From positions 992,001 through 1,056,000 of the forward strand of contig CBDFMN010000003.1 in assembly GCA_965249685.1 (NCBI GenBank): a stretch of DNA of 64,000 nt, written 5' to 3'. This stretch comes from RH-AL1 sp965249685. GTDB taxonomy: Bacteria > Pseudomonadota > Alphaproteobacteria > Rhizobiales > Beijerinckiaceae. Below are positions 25,573 through 33,776 of this stretch, one piece after another (the stretch's first letter is position 1; the number at the start of each line of letters is the position of its first letter). The position numbers and the translations under genes were made by a program. The notes under the pieces were generated by a model that saw only the letters and a list, made by a program, of their open reading frames with translations, was not told the origin of the DNA and did not search any database.

Positions 25573-26142
25573 ATGAGCGAATCACCGACCGAACACTTCG
25601 AACACGCCGAACACGCCGAGCATATCGCGGTTTCCGGCGACCGGTTCCTCATGCGCGTATCGGTCACCATCGCCATCCTCGCCGTGGTGGCCGCGACCGT
25701 CGGCTCGCTCGAAACCATCGAGACCGCCGCTTCCATAGGCGACAAGAACGAATCCGTTCTGATCCAGAACAAAGCGACGGACAACTGGAGCTTCTACCAG
25801 GCGAAAAGCATCAAGAAGAACATGTACGAAATCGCCGCCGCCGGCGCGACGCCGGGGCCGGGCGCCGACGCTTTCCGGGCACAGTCCAAGCGCTACGCGA
25901 GCGAGGAAAAGGAAATCAGCGACAAGGGCGAGGCGTTCGAGAGGCAGGTGGAGGCCAAACTCCACGATAGCGAGAGGCACGAACGCCGACACCACGTCCT
26001 GACCATTGCCACGACCCTCCTGCACATCTCGATCGCCATCGCGACGATCGCCATCATCATGCGCCGGGCGCGGTGGCCGTATTATACGGCCATCGGACTT
26101 GGCGTGTTGGGCGTCATGGGAGCGACCTACGCCTATCTCTGA
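25573..26142 (+). CDS. DUF4337-family membrane protein (189 aa)
   Basis: The protein starts MSESPTEHFEHAEHAEHIAV (histidine/glutamate-rich). TM1 follows (RVSVTIAILAVVAATVGSLET), then a periplasmic-type coiled region with NKATDNWSFYQAKSIKKNMYE, and two closely spaced C-terminal TM segments (TLLHISIAIATIAIIMRRA, YYTAIGLGVLGVMGATYAYL). This matches the DUF4337 layout. Function unknown. The ATG at 25573 is preceded by GCGGGG. Confidence 0.82.
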   Translation: MSESPTEHFEHAEHAEHIAVSGDRFLMRVSVTIAILAVVAATVGSLETIETAASIGDKNESVLIQNKATDNWSFYQAKSIKKNMYEIAAAGATPGPGADAFRAQSKRYASEEKEISDKGEAFERQVEAKLHDSERHERRHHVLTIATTLLHISIAIATIAIIMRRARWPYYTAIGLGVLGVMGATYAYL

Positions 26143-26246
26143 GGCATCGGGATGGGACCAGGCGCCAGCGAGACGCGAGCCATTGTGGTAGGATCGCAGC
26201 CCGCGATGCGGATTCAACAACCTGATCGCCGCCCCAACGGCGTGAG

Positions 26247-26831
26247 TCAGCCCTTGAGGCGCTTGTTGCACTCGCTGTAGTATCCGCCGCCCTTCTGGAT
26301 CCACTTCATACCGCCATTGCCGTTGTTCGCCTGGTTGGAATGGTACTGGTCCAGGCAGGTCTTCATACGCGCCTTCCCCGGCTTCTCGCTCGAATACGCG
26401 GTCGAGACGGCGGGGGGATAAACCGGGCTGCCGGCCGTCGTTGCCGCGGCAGGCGCAACGGGCGGACGGGCGGGCGCCGCGGCCGTAGCCGGGACCGGCC
26501 TGGGTGCCGACGCTGTAGCGGGCGCGGCAAGCGGCGGCGGAGCGACCGGAGCAGCGGCCGGCGTGAGAGCCGGCGCAGGAACGGGAGCGGGGGCCGCCGT
26601 CGGCGTAGCGGCCGGAACTCCGGCCTTCTCCTCGCGAGCCTCGGCAGCACATTGCTTGCGGAATTGGTTGTAGGTCATGCCATTGAGCGTATTCGCTGCC
26701 TTGGCCGCCTGGTACTTCTCGGCGCATTCCTTCTGCGCGGTCGACTTCGCGTCGGCCACGCCGACGGAGAACGCGAGGACGGCGGCTGCGGCAAGGGTGA
26801 CGCGCAGGGACGGCGTGGCTCGAACTGACAT
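26247..26831 (-). CDS. Secreted protein with two PsiF-like cysteine segments flanking an Ala/Pro linker (194 aa)
   Basis: After a signal peptide (residues 1 to about 28, ending VGVADA) there is a segment KECAEKYQAAKAANTLNGMT..FRKQC. A linker of about 90 residues made almost only of Ala, Pro, Val and Thr follows, then a second related segment CLDQYHSNQANNGNGG...SECNKRLKG. Both segments have the C...YN/KQ...C spacing of PsiF-like repeats. GGGAGAA precedes the ATG at 26831. Probably periplasmic; function unknown. Confidence 0.72.
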   Translation of the reverse strand: MSVRATPSLRVTLAAAAVLAFSVGVADAKSTAQKECAEKYQAAKAANTLNGMTYNQFRKQCAAEAREEKAGVPAATPTAAPAPVPAPALTPAAAPVAPPPLAAPATASAPRPVPATAAAPARPPVAPAAATTAGSPVYPPAVSTAYSSEKPGKARMKTCLDQYHSNQANNGNGGMKWIQKGGGYYSECNKRLKG

Positions 26832-27027
26832 GGGTTTCTCCCTTACGCGCCAGACTAGCGCGCGAAGCGAAACCTCACGCAAAACCACGGGAGCGTCAAA
26901 CGTCGATTGCGCTAACGCACAGGCCTGTGGGGAAGACGCGACGGCGGCGGCGGGCTGAACCAAGCGCCGGCCTGGCGGTTTGCCCGCAGCGGCGCGGCCA
27001 ACCGAGCCGTCCGCGCGCGAGGACCCC

Positions 27028-27900
27028 ATGAGCGACAGCACGAGCCTCCATCTTCCCGCCGCCAGCAGTGCCATGGTCGGTCTCGACGAGTCGAAACTGT
27101 TCCCCGACGACCGGCGCGCGCTGGAAAAGGCGGTACTCGCCTTGGAGCACACCAATTTCGCGATGCGGCTCGCCACGCTCCTCGGACGTCAACTCGGCTC
27201 GCTTGGTCGTCTGCTGCCGCTCGGCGTCTCCGGTCTCGTCAACCGGGCCGCGGAGAAGGCGATCGCAAGCGCCCTTGCCGTCGCCCTCGGGAGTCTGCGC
27301 CGCGAAAAGCGACGTCCCCGTCACGCGCGACTCGTCCACCGCGCCATGGCAGCGGCGTCGGGCGCCACCGGCGGCTTCTTCGGCCTGTCGAGCCTGCCTG
27401 TCGAATTGCCGGTCTCCACGATCATCATCCTGCGCGCTATCGCCGACATCGCGCGGGAGGAAGGGGAGGACTTGTCCGACCCCGAAGTGGCTTTGGCCTG
27501 CCTTGAGGTTTTCGCGCTCGGCGCGCACGAGGCCGGCGACAAGTTCACCGACAGCGGCTACTACGCTACGCGCGGCGTGCTCGCCAAGACGGTCAGCGAG
27601 GCCAGCCGTTACGCGATCAGTGGGATCGGCGAGACGGCAGCGCCGGCCATGATCAGACTGGTGACGCAGATCGGCGCCCGCTTTGGCGTCGTCGTATCCG
27701 AAAAACTTGCCGTTCAGGCGGTACCGATTATCGGTGCCGCAGGCGGAGCGGCCGTGAACTATGCCTTCGCGGATCATTTTCAGTCGCTCGCCTTCGGCCA
27801 TTTCACCGTCAGGCGACTGGAGCGGGCATATGGGAGCGAGCTGGTACAATCGGAGTACCGCCGGCTCCTCGAGCTGAGCAAACTTCAGGAAGCCGCCTGA
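27028..27900 (+). CDS. EcsC-family protein (290 aa)
   Basis: The protein carries the EcsC-family central region: SGLVNRAAEKAIASAL, GGFFGLSSLPVELPVSTIIILRAIADIAREEG and CLEVFALGAHE. Amphipathic and hydrophobic helices follow toward the C-terminus (VSEKLAVQAVPIIGAAGGAAVNYAFADHFQ). EcsC proteins are membrane-associated; in Bacillus EcsC is encoded with an ABC transporter, which is absent here. GAGGA precedes the ATG at 27028. Molecular role unknown. Confidence 0.85.
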   Translation: MSDSTSLHLPAASSAMVGLDESKLFPDDRRALEKAVLALEHTNFAMRLATLLGRQLGSLGRLLPLGVSGLVNRAAEKAIASALAVALGSLRREKRRPRHARLVHRAMAAASGATGGFFGLSSLPVELPVSTIIILRAIADIAREEGEDLSDPEVALACLEVFALGAHEAGDKFTDSGYYATRGVLAKTVSEASRYAISGIGETAAPAMIRLVTQIGARFGVVVSEKLAVQAVPIIGAAGGAAVNYAFADHFQSLAFGHFTVRRLERAYGSELVQSEYRRLLELSKLQEAA

Positions 27901-27921
27901 TCGAGGACGAGAAAACCTGAG

Positions 27922-27960
27922 GCGGCCTTCGAACCAACGTGTCGGCCGCGCGTTTTCCTT
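27922..27960 (+). terminator. Weak candidate terminator after the EcsC-family gene
   Basis: GCGGCC (27922-27927) and GGCCGC (27944-27949) can pair across a 16-nt loop and are followed by CGTTTTCCTT. The stem is short and the T-tract interrupted, so support is weak. Confidence 0.35.
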
Positions 27961-27979
27961 TCGAATAGGGGGACGATCT

Positions 27980-28549
27980 ATGGTTCGAAAGTCAGGCTCG
28001 CAGCGCATCGTCCTCGCGGGCATCTCGCTTTTCGCCGCTGCCATCGTCGCCGGTCCAGGTCCGGCCCAGGCAGGCTTCTTCGACCAACTGTTTGGAGGGG
28101 GCGCGCCGAACGAGCCTGTCTACCAGAGCGAGCCGCAACGGATGGATGCCCCTTCCGCGCCGGCTGTCCTGCAACGTCGGCGCCCTGTCAAGAGGGTTGC
28201 GGTGGAGCAGAAGCCCGTGCGTCAAACGCCGACCGACTTAATGCACGATCGGACGCTGCAGCCTGGCGACGCTGTGATGATGAAGACCGGCATTCACGTC
28301 TACACGGGTCGCGAAGGCGCGACGCACCGCAGCAGCGAGTTCACCCGCCTCGACGACGCACGGCGCGTTCCCGCTGCGACGAAGGCTGTGCTCGCCTCGC
28401 TCGACGGGACGCGCAACGATCCGCTCGCAAAGGCTGCTGCACCCGACACGCTGGCGTCTGGCCGCTCGGCGGCGGTGGGCTCGCCGATCGTTGCTGGCAT
28501 GAAGTTCACGGACCAGCGCGGTGTCACGATCCGCTACGTAGGCCCTTGA
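27980..28549 (+). CDS. Secreted protein sharing a C-terminal domain with the DUF2865 protein (189 aa)
   Basis: A signal peptide (MVRKSGSQRIVLAGISLFAA..AQA) is followed by GFFDQLFGGG, a Pro-rich basic linker, and a C-terminal domain TLQPGDAVMMKTGIHVYTGREGA..SSEFTRLDDARRVP. That domain resembles the end of the DUF2865 protein at 45884-46744 (TLRRGDAVMTARGFRVFHGA). Another segment, GMKFTDQRGVTIRYVGP, ends the protein. Its 3' end overlaps the convergent hdaA end by 16 bp. Envelope-located by inference; function unknown. Confidence 0.75.
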   Translation: MVRKSGSQRIVLAGISLFAAAIVAGPGPAQAGFFDQLFGGGAPNEPVYQSEPQRMDAPSAPAVLQRRRPVKRVAVEQKPVRQTPTDLMHDRTLQPGDAVMMKTGIHVYTGREGATHRSSEFTRLDDARRVPAATKAVLASLDGTRNDPLAKAAAPDTLASGRSAAVGSPIVAGMKFTDQRGVTIRYVGP

Positions 28550-29280
28550 GGGTCTTCATGCCGCTCCGGGGGACTTGGAAGGTCCTCTCGGCTGTCAGCG
28601 TAAAGAGCGGCGATAGTCGTCGCCGCTAGCGCGCGCGTGATCTTACGCCCCACGGCCAGGGAAGCCTCATCGACGACCTGCACGAACATGCGTGCGGCGT
28701 CGAGCGACTGATCGAGGTGCAGGGCGGCATAGGCGATGAGATCCTCATCGGTCCGGATTTGCCGATCGTCGAAGAGTTTGACGAGGACGGCACGGACAAG
28801 ATCGGGCGAGGGCGACCCCATCGTGACCTGCGGATAGAGCCGGAGCCGCGACAGCAGGTCAGGGGTGCACAGGCCCCATCGGTCTGGCGCCCGTTGTGCG
28901 GTGACCAGCAACCACCCGCCTCGTTCGCGCATGAGGTTGACGAAGTGGAACAGCGCGGCCTCGTCGCGCGCCAGGCTTTCGCAATCGTCCAGCACCACCG
29001 CCTCATGTGAAGCAAGCGCCGCAGGATCGCGCATGTCTTCAACGACGGCGATGTGGGCCCCCGCCAAGCGCGCCCAAACCATGCCGAGATGCGTTTTGCC
29101 CGAGCCCGGCGGCCCGATGAGCAACAATGTCGGTGTGCTCCAGGCAGGCCAGCGATCGACCAGGTCGAAGGCATCCGCGTTGGACGGCGACACCAGGAAG
29201 TCATCCACGGCGAGGCTCGGATCCCGCCGAAGGTCGAGGACGAGCTGGCGTGCGGCGGCAACCGGTCGGCGGACACCCAT
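28534..29280 (-). CDS. hdaA: DnaA-related regulatory ATPase HdaA
   Basis: HdaA promotes hydrolysis of DnaA-bound ATP after replication initiation and so limits re-initiation. The 248-residue protein has an N-terminal QLVLDLRRDPSLAVDDFLVSPSN, resembling the beta-clamp-binding start of Hda proteins, Walker A GPPGSGKTHL (56-65), Walker B-like AVVLDDCE, and the AAA+ lid region DLLSRLRLYPQVTM. It lacks the DnaA domain IV DNA-binding part. It lies 2 bp after the AI-2E transporter gene, the usual rhizobial pairing. Confidence 0.9.
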   Translation of the reverse strand: MGVRRPVAAARQLVLDLRRDPSLAVDDFLVSPSNADAFDLVDRWPAWSTPTLLLIGPPGSGKTHLGMVWARLAGAHIAVVEDMRDPAALASHEAVVLDDCESLARDEAALFHFVNLMRERGGWLLVTAQRAPDRWGLCTPDLLSRLRLYPQVTMGSPSPDLVRAVLVKLFDDRQIRTDEDLIAYAALHLDQSLDAARMFVQVVDEASLAVGRKITRALAATTIAALYADSREDLPSPPERHEDPQGPT

Positions 29281-29282
29281 TT

Positions 29283-30455
29283 TCAGGCCGCGCCGCGGCG
29301 GTCCGTCGTGTCCGCGACGATGACAGGCGCAGGCAGAGGGTCGCCCGCGTAGAAGGGACTCTCGCGGTAACGTCGCATCGCAAAGCGCAGCAGGACGCCC
29401 GCGGCAGCGGCGAGCGGGACCGCCACGATCAGCCCGGTGAAGCCGAACACCGCGCCGAACGCGAGCAGTGCGAAGATCAGCCAGACCGGATGCAGGCCGA
29501 CTTTGTCACCGACGAGCTTGGGCGAAAGCACGTTGCCTTCGAGGAACTGCCCGACCAGTACGATCCCGAGAGCCGAGGCCGGCAAGGTCCAATGCGGCCA
29601 GCCCTGCACGACCGCAATGAGCATCGAGACGACGAGCACGAGCAGCGAGCCGATGTAGGGCACGAAGCTCAGGAGACCGCCGGCCAGGCCGATGAGCAGG
29701 CCGAAGTTGAGGCCGATGAGCGACAAGCCGACGCCGTACCAGACCGCCAGGAAGAGGCAAACGAGCGATTGCCCACGCAGGAAGCCGGCGAGTGCGAGGT
29801 CGATCTCGTGCGCCAATCCCCAGACCGTCTGCCGATGGCGGGGCGGCACCAGGCTGTCGATCGAACGGATCATCTCCGGCCAGTCCAGTAGCAGGTAGAA
29901 GGCCACCACTGGCGTGATGATCAGCCAGGAGAGAAGGTCGAGGATCGCGGCGCTGCGGTATAGCATCGAGTTGGCAAAGCCGCCGAGCCATTGCGCGCCC
30001 TTGTTGGCGAGGTCGCCGACCTCCGCCTTGAACTCCGAGGGGGCCGTGTAATCGATCCCGACCTTTTTCAGCAGAGAGCCCAGCGTGCCGTTGGTGAGTT
30101 CGTCGCCGGCGGAGGAAACAAGACCTTGGGCACGGCCGACGAGGTCCGGCACGGCCTTGATGAAGTCAGCGAACTGCCGCCCAAGCATCGGCACGAACAG
30201 CACGCCCAGGGCAAGCAGGATTACGAGCGAGCCCAGCATGATGATCGTCGAGGCCCATGCCCGGCTGATGCCGAACCGCTGCATCCGCCCGACCACGGGG
30301 TCGAGCAGGTAGCCGAGCACGAGGGCGATGACGAAAGGCGGCAGCACCGGGCTGAACAGCCAGAGCAGCAGCGCCAGGCCCATGAACATGGCGAGCCAGA
30401 ACGCCGTCTGCCAGCCGCTTCCGATCGCCTTGGCGCGCGTGAAGGGTCGCTTCAT
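29283..30455 (-). CDS. AI-2E family transporter (PerM-like)
   Basis: The 390-residue inner-membrane protein has the family's roughly eight TM segments. It starts GWQTAFWLAMFMGLALLLWLF, has VLGYLLDPVVGRMQRFGISRAWA, a long central soluble stretch (residues about 100-165), and the C-terminal signatures LLSFVPYIGSLLVLVVSML, FLEGNVLSPKLVGDKVGLHPVWLIFALLAFG and VPLAAAAGVLLRF. Family members have varied or unknown substrates; autoinducer-2 export is shown only for some. It is upstream of and probably cotranscribed with hdaA. Confidence 0.9.
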   Translation of the reverse strand: MKRPFTRAKAIGSGWQTAFWLAMFMGLALLLWLFSPVLPPFVIALVLGYLLDPVVGRMQRFGISRAWASTIIMLGSLVILLALGVLFVPMLGRQFADFIKAVPDLVGRAQGLVSSAGDELTNGTLGSLLKKVGIDYTAPSEFKAEVGDLANKGAQWLGGFANSMLYRSAAILDLLSWLIITPVVAFYLLLDWPEMIRSIDSLVPPRHRQTVWGLAHEIDLALAGFLRGQSLVCLFLAVWYGVGLSLIGLNFGLLIGLAGGLLSFVPYIGSLLVLVVSMLIAVVQGWPHWTLPASALGIVLVGQFLEGNVLSPKLVGDKVGLHPVWLIFALLAFGAVFGFTGLIVAVPLAAAAGVLLRFAMRRYRESPFYAGDPLPAPVIVADTTDRRGAA

Positions 30456-30749
30456 CTGTCCCTCGAAGCCTCGACTGGGCCGCCGGACGAGTTAGTCAGC
30501 CGCGAGAGGAGGCGTCAACGCCCCGCGCCGGAAAACCGCGCCGCCTCCTCGGTCGCCGACCATAACTCAAACGAGCGCTATGCGGGAAAACCACGCAGAC
30601 TGAATGGCTTACCGGAGAGACAAAGTAAAAAGCTTGAGGTCGTCGACACCCTCCGCGATCGTCAACGGACTTGCGCGCGCCGGATCGGGCGCTTATGGCG
30701 CTCGGTAGAGACAATGGCGGCGACCGGTCGAGTTGGATGTGAACGGATC

Positions 30750-31814
30750 ATGGGCGAGAGCACCACGCGAAGCCTGACCTATGCCGACGCCGGCGTTGAC
30801 ATCGATGCCGGCAACGAACTCGTCCGGCGCATTAAGCCGCTGGTGAGCGCGACGCGACGTCCCGGTGCGGATGCCGAGATCGGCGGCTTCGGCGGCCTGT
30901 TCGACCTCAAGGCCGCAGGCTTCAAGGACCCGATCCTCGTGGCGGCCAACGACGGGGTCGGCTCCAAGGTCAAGATCGCGATTGAGACGGGACGCCACTC
31001 CACGATCGGCATCGACCTCGTGGCCATGTGCGTCAACGACCTGGTCGTCCAGGGGGCGGAACCGCTGTTCTTCCTGGATTATCTCGCGAGCGGGCACCTC
31101 GACGTGGAGGTCGGCGCGGCCTTGGTGGAAGGAATCGCCGTCGGGTGCCGCGAGGCCGGTGCCGCGCTGATCGGCGGCGAGACGGCGGAGATGCCAGGGC
31201 TCTACGCCGGTCGCGACTACGATCTCGCTGGCTTCGCGGTCGGCGCGGCGGAGCGCGGCACCCTGTTGCCGCGCGGCGTCGCGCCCGGAGACGTCATCCT
31301 CGGCCTGCGCGCCTCGGGCGTGCATTCCAACGGCTATTCGCTGGTGCGCCGCATCGTCGCCGAAGCGGGCCTCTCCTGGTATGCACCGGCCCCTTTCGCA
31401 CCCGGACAGGACCTAGCGGACGCGCTGCTCACGCCGACGCGCCTCTACGTCAAGCCGCTGCTCCACGCGCTGCGCGCCGGCCCGGGGCTGACGGCGCTGG
31501 CCCATATCACCGGCGGCGGATTTCCCGACAACATCCCCCGCGTCTTGCCGCCGGACTGCGCGGCGGCCATCGACCTCGACGCCGTGCCCGTCCTCCCGGT
31601 CTTCCGCTGGCTGGCGGCACAGGGGGGCGTGGCCGAGGCGGAGATGCTGCGTACCTTCAACTGCGGGATCGGCATGGTGGCGGTCGTGGCCGCACAGGGC
31701 TTGGAGAGTGTCGAGACGGCGCTGCGGGAGGCCGGCGAAGACCCTGTCCGACTCGGCAGGATCGTCGTCCACGAGGGCGCGCCGGTGACGTTCTCCGGTC
31801 GTCTCGCCCTGTGA
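30750..31814 (+). CDS. purM: Phosphoribosylformylglycinamidine cyclo-ligase
   Basis: PurM makes AIR from FGAM with ATP in purine synthesis. The 354-residue protein has SLTYADAGVDIDAGNELVRRIKP, GFGGLFDL, ANDGVGSKVKIAIETGRHSTIGIDLVAMCVNDLVVQGAEPLFFLDY, IGGETAEMPG and HITGGGFPDNIPR, all standard. The ATG at 30750 gives the canonical N-terminus MGESTTRSLTYADAG. Its stop overlaps purN's GTG start (GTGA). It diverges from the AI-2E transporter gene, separated by 294 bp. Confidence 0.97.
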   Translation: MGESTTRSLTYADAGVDIDAGNELVRRIKPLVSATRRPGADAEIGGFGGLFDLKAAGFKDPILVAANDGVGSKVKIAIETGRHSTIGIDLVAMCVNDLVVQGAEPLFFLDYLASGHLDVEVGAALVEGIAVGCREAGAALIGGETAEMPGLYAGRDYDLAGFAVGAAERGTLLPRGVAPGDVILGLRASGVHSNGYSLVRRIVAEAGLSWYAPAPFAPGQDLADALLTPTRLYVKPLLHALRAGPGLTALAHITGGGFPDNIPRVLPPDCAAAIDLDAVPVLPVFRWLAAQGGVAEAEMLRTFNCGIGMVAVVAAQGLESVETALREAGEDPVRLGRIVVHEGAPVTFSGRLAL

Positions 31815-32482
31815 CAGGCCCGCGCAAGCGCACGGCGATCCTCATTTCCGGCGGCGGATCCAACATGCGCGCGCTCATCGAGGCGGCGCGCCATCCCGCC
31901 TACCCCGCCGAGATCGCTCTGGTGGTCGCCAACCGGCCCGAGGCCGGCGGCCTCGCCTATGCGCGCGAAGCCGGGATCGCGGCGAGCGTCGTGGACCACA
32001 AGATCTTCGCCGGCCGCGAGGAGTTCGAACGCTCGATGCAGGCCCTGCTCGAGATCCACCGCATCGAACTCGTCTGCATGGCGGGGTTTCTGCGGGTCGT
32101 GACGCCTTGGTTCATCGCGCAATGGTCCGGGCGGCTGCTCAACATCCACCCCGCCCTGCTGCCCGCCTTCCGCGGTCTCGACACCCACGCCCGCGCCCTC
32201 GCCGAGGGCGTGAAGATCCACGGCTGCACCGTCCATTTCGTGGTGCCCGCGCTGGACGAAGGGCCAATCCTCGGCCAGGCCGCCGTGCCGGTGCTCGACA
32301 CCGATACGCCGGAGAGCCTCGCGCGCCGCGTTCTGGCGCAGGAGCACCGCCTCTATCCCGCCGCCCTGGCGCGGGTTGCGGGCGGCGAGGTCAGCGTGCA
32401 AGGCAACCGGGTTTTCGACGAGACGGCGGCGCAAGCTCCGGCTGCACTGGTGATGCCGCCGCTCGCGACAGCGGGTATCTAG
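31811..32482 (+). CDS. purN: Phosphoribosylglycinamide formyltransferase
   Basis: PurN formylates GAR with 10-formyl-tetrahydrofolate, the step before PurL and PurM. The 223-residue protein has ILISGGGSNMRALIEAA, CMAGFLRVVTPWFI, the catalytic Asn-His in LNIHPALLPAF, and HGCTVHFVVPALDEGPILGQAAVPV with the catalytic aspartate. The start is GTG at 31811, overlapping the purM stop. FolD, which supplies its cofactor, lies about 6 kb away. Confidence 0.96.
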   Translation: MTGPRKRTAILISGGGSNMRALIEAARHPAYPAEIALVVANRPEAGGLAYAREAGIAASVVDHKIFAGREEFERSMQALLEIHRIELVCMAGFLRVVTPWFIAQWSGRLLNIHPALLPAFRGLDTHARALAEGVKIHGCTVHFVVPALDEGPILGQAAVPVLDTDTPESLARRVLAQEHRLYPAALARVAGGEVSVQGNRVFDETAAQAPAALVMPPLATAGI

Positions 32483-32550
32483 GTCTCGCTTCTCAGACAG
32501 GCCTTGGGTCGGGCCACACTGATATAGTCGCTCCGGCTCGCGGCCAAGTG

Positions 32551-32973
32551 TCAGCCGACGATCTCGTTACCCGAGAACCATTGGGCGATTTCGATCTTTG
32601 CGGTGTCGACGGCATCCGACCCGTGCGCGGAGTTCTCGCCGACCGACAGCGCGTGCTCCTTGCGGATCGTGCCCGGCTCGGCCTTCGACGGGTCGGTTGC
32701 GCCGAGCACGGTGCGATACGTCTGGATGGCGTTCTCGCCTTCAAGAACCTGCACCACGACGGGGCCGGAAATCATCGTCTCGACCAGTTCGCCGAAGAAG
32801 GGGCGCGCCTTGTGGACGGCATAGAAGGTCTCCGCCTGCATACGGGTCATGTGCACGCGCTTCTGCGCGACGATGCGCAGTCCCGCCTTCTCGATCAGCG
32901 CGTTGACGGCGCCGGTGAGGTTGCGCCGCGTCGCGTCGGGCTTGAGGATGGAGAAGGTGTGTTCGATCGCCAT
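32551..32973 (-). CDS. ndk: Nucleoside diphosphate kinase
   Basis: Ndk equilibrates nucleoside di- and triphosphates through a phosphohistidine. The 140-residue protein is normal in length, starts MAIEHTFSILKPDATRRNLTG, has ARPFFGELVETMISGPVVVQVLEG, and the active-site NSAHGSD with His117. The ATG at 32973 is preferred over a long upstream extension without family similarity. It is convergent with purN. Confidence 0.97.
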   Translation of the reverse strand: MAIEHTFSILKPDATRRNLTGAVNALIEKAGLRIVAQKRVHMTRMQAETFYAVHKARPFFGELVETMISGPVVVQVLEGENAIQTYRTVLGATDPSKAEPGTIRKEHALSVGENSAHGSDAVDTAKIEIAQWFSGNEIVG

Positions 32974-33193
32974 GGCGCTGCGGTATCCTGGGAGGTTGGG
33001 ATGGTCGCGCTTGTATCGGCGGGGTCTCGGCAGCGCAAGCACGCGCGGGGAGGTCCTGCCTCGGCTCAAGGCGAACGATGACGGCGACGCAGGCGCCAGC
33101 CTGTTGTTCCAGGCGGGCGCCTGTATTCCGCGCTCCTAACGGAGCGTTCACTCTTGCGCGCCACTCTGAAGGCTCTCATCCCGGAGCCACCCT

Positions 33194-33667
33194 ATGAAAT
33201 CCCCGGCGCTCGCCGCCTGGTGCAGCAGCAGCGAATTGCGCAAGGCGACGCGACGCTTAAGCCAGCTCTTCGACGACGTGCTTGAACCGAGCGCGCTGAA
33301 GGCGACGCAGCACAGTCTGTTGACGCAGATCGCGACGCGGCGCGCCCCGACGATGAAGGCGCTGGCCGGTGCCCTCCTCATGGATCTCTCAGCTCTTGGT
33401 CACGCCTTGAAGCTGCTGGAGCGCGACGGCTTCGTCGCGTTGGTCCGCGACGAGCGCGACCGCCGTTCGAAGCGGGTCACCCTCACGCAGGCAGGGGAGA
33501 CCAAGCTCCGCGAGACCACCGAACTCTGGCGTGTCGCCCAAACGCGATTCGAGGCTGCTTTCGGCGCGCGCAAGGCCGCGAAGCTGCACAGGGCGCTCGA
33601 CCTGCTCGCCTCCGACGCATTCGTCGAGGCCTTTGCTACCGCTACGAAGGTGAGACGCTCGGCCTGA
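33194..33667 (+). CDS. MarR-family transcriptional regulator (157 aa)
   Basis: The protein has the winged-helix MarR plan: dimerisation helix ELRKATRRLSQLFDDVLEPS, recognition region PTMKALAGALLMDLSALGHALKLLERDGFV, and the wing with ALVRDERDRRSKRVTLTQAG. The C-terminal helices (RKAAKLHRALDLLAS) complete the dimer. Ligand and targets cannot be read from the sequence. The neighbouring ABC-F gene starts 109 bp downstream and could be a target or just a neighbour. Confidence 0.88.
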   Translation: MKSPALAAWCSSSELRKATRRLSQLFDDVLEPSALKATQHSLLTQIATRRAPTMKALAGALLMDLSALGHALKLLERDGFVALVRDERDRRSKRVTLTQAGETKLRETTELWRVAQTRFEAAFGARKAAKLHRALDLLASDAFVEAFATATKVRRSA

Positions 33668-33776
33668 CCGCCGTACGCGACCCGGAAGCTCGCCAACAGA
33701 GGGGCCAGGAGGTCGCGCGACACCGCAAATCGGTCAGACCCTTGCCTTCCCCCTGCCCCGGCGCTTAAACCGGGCC

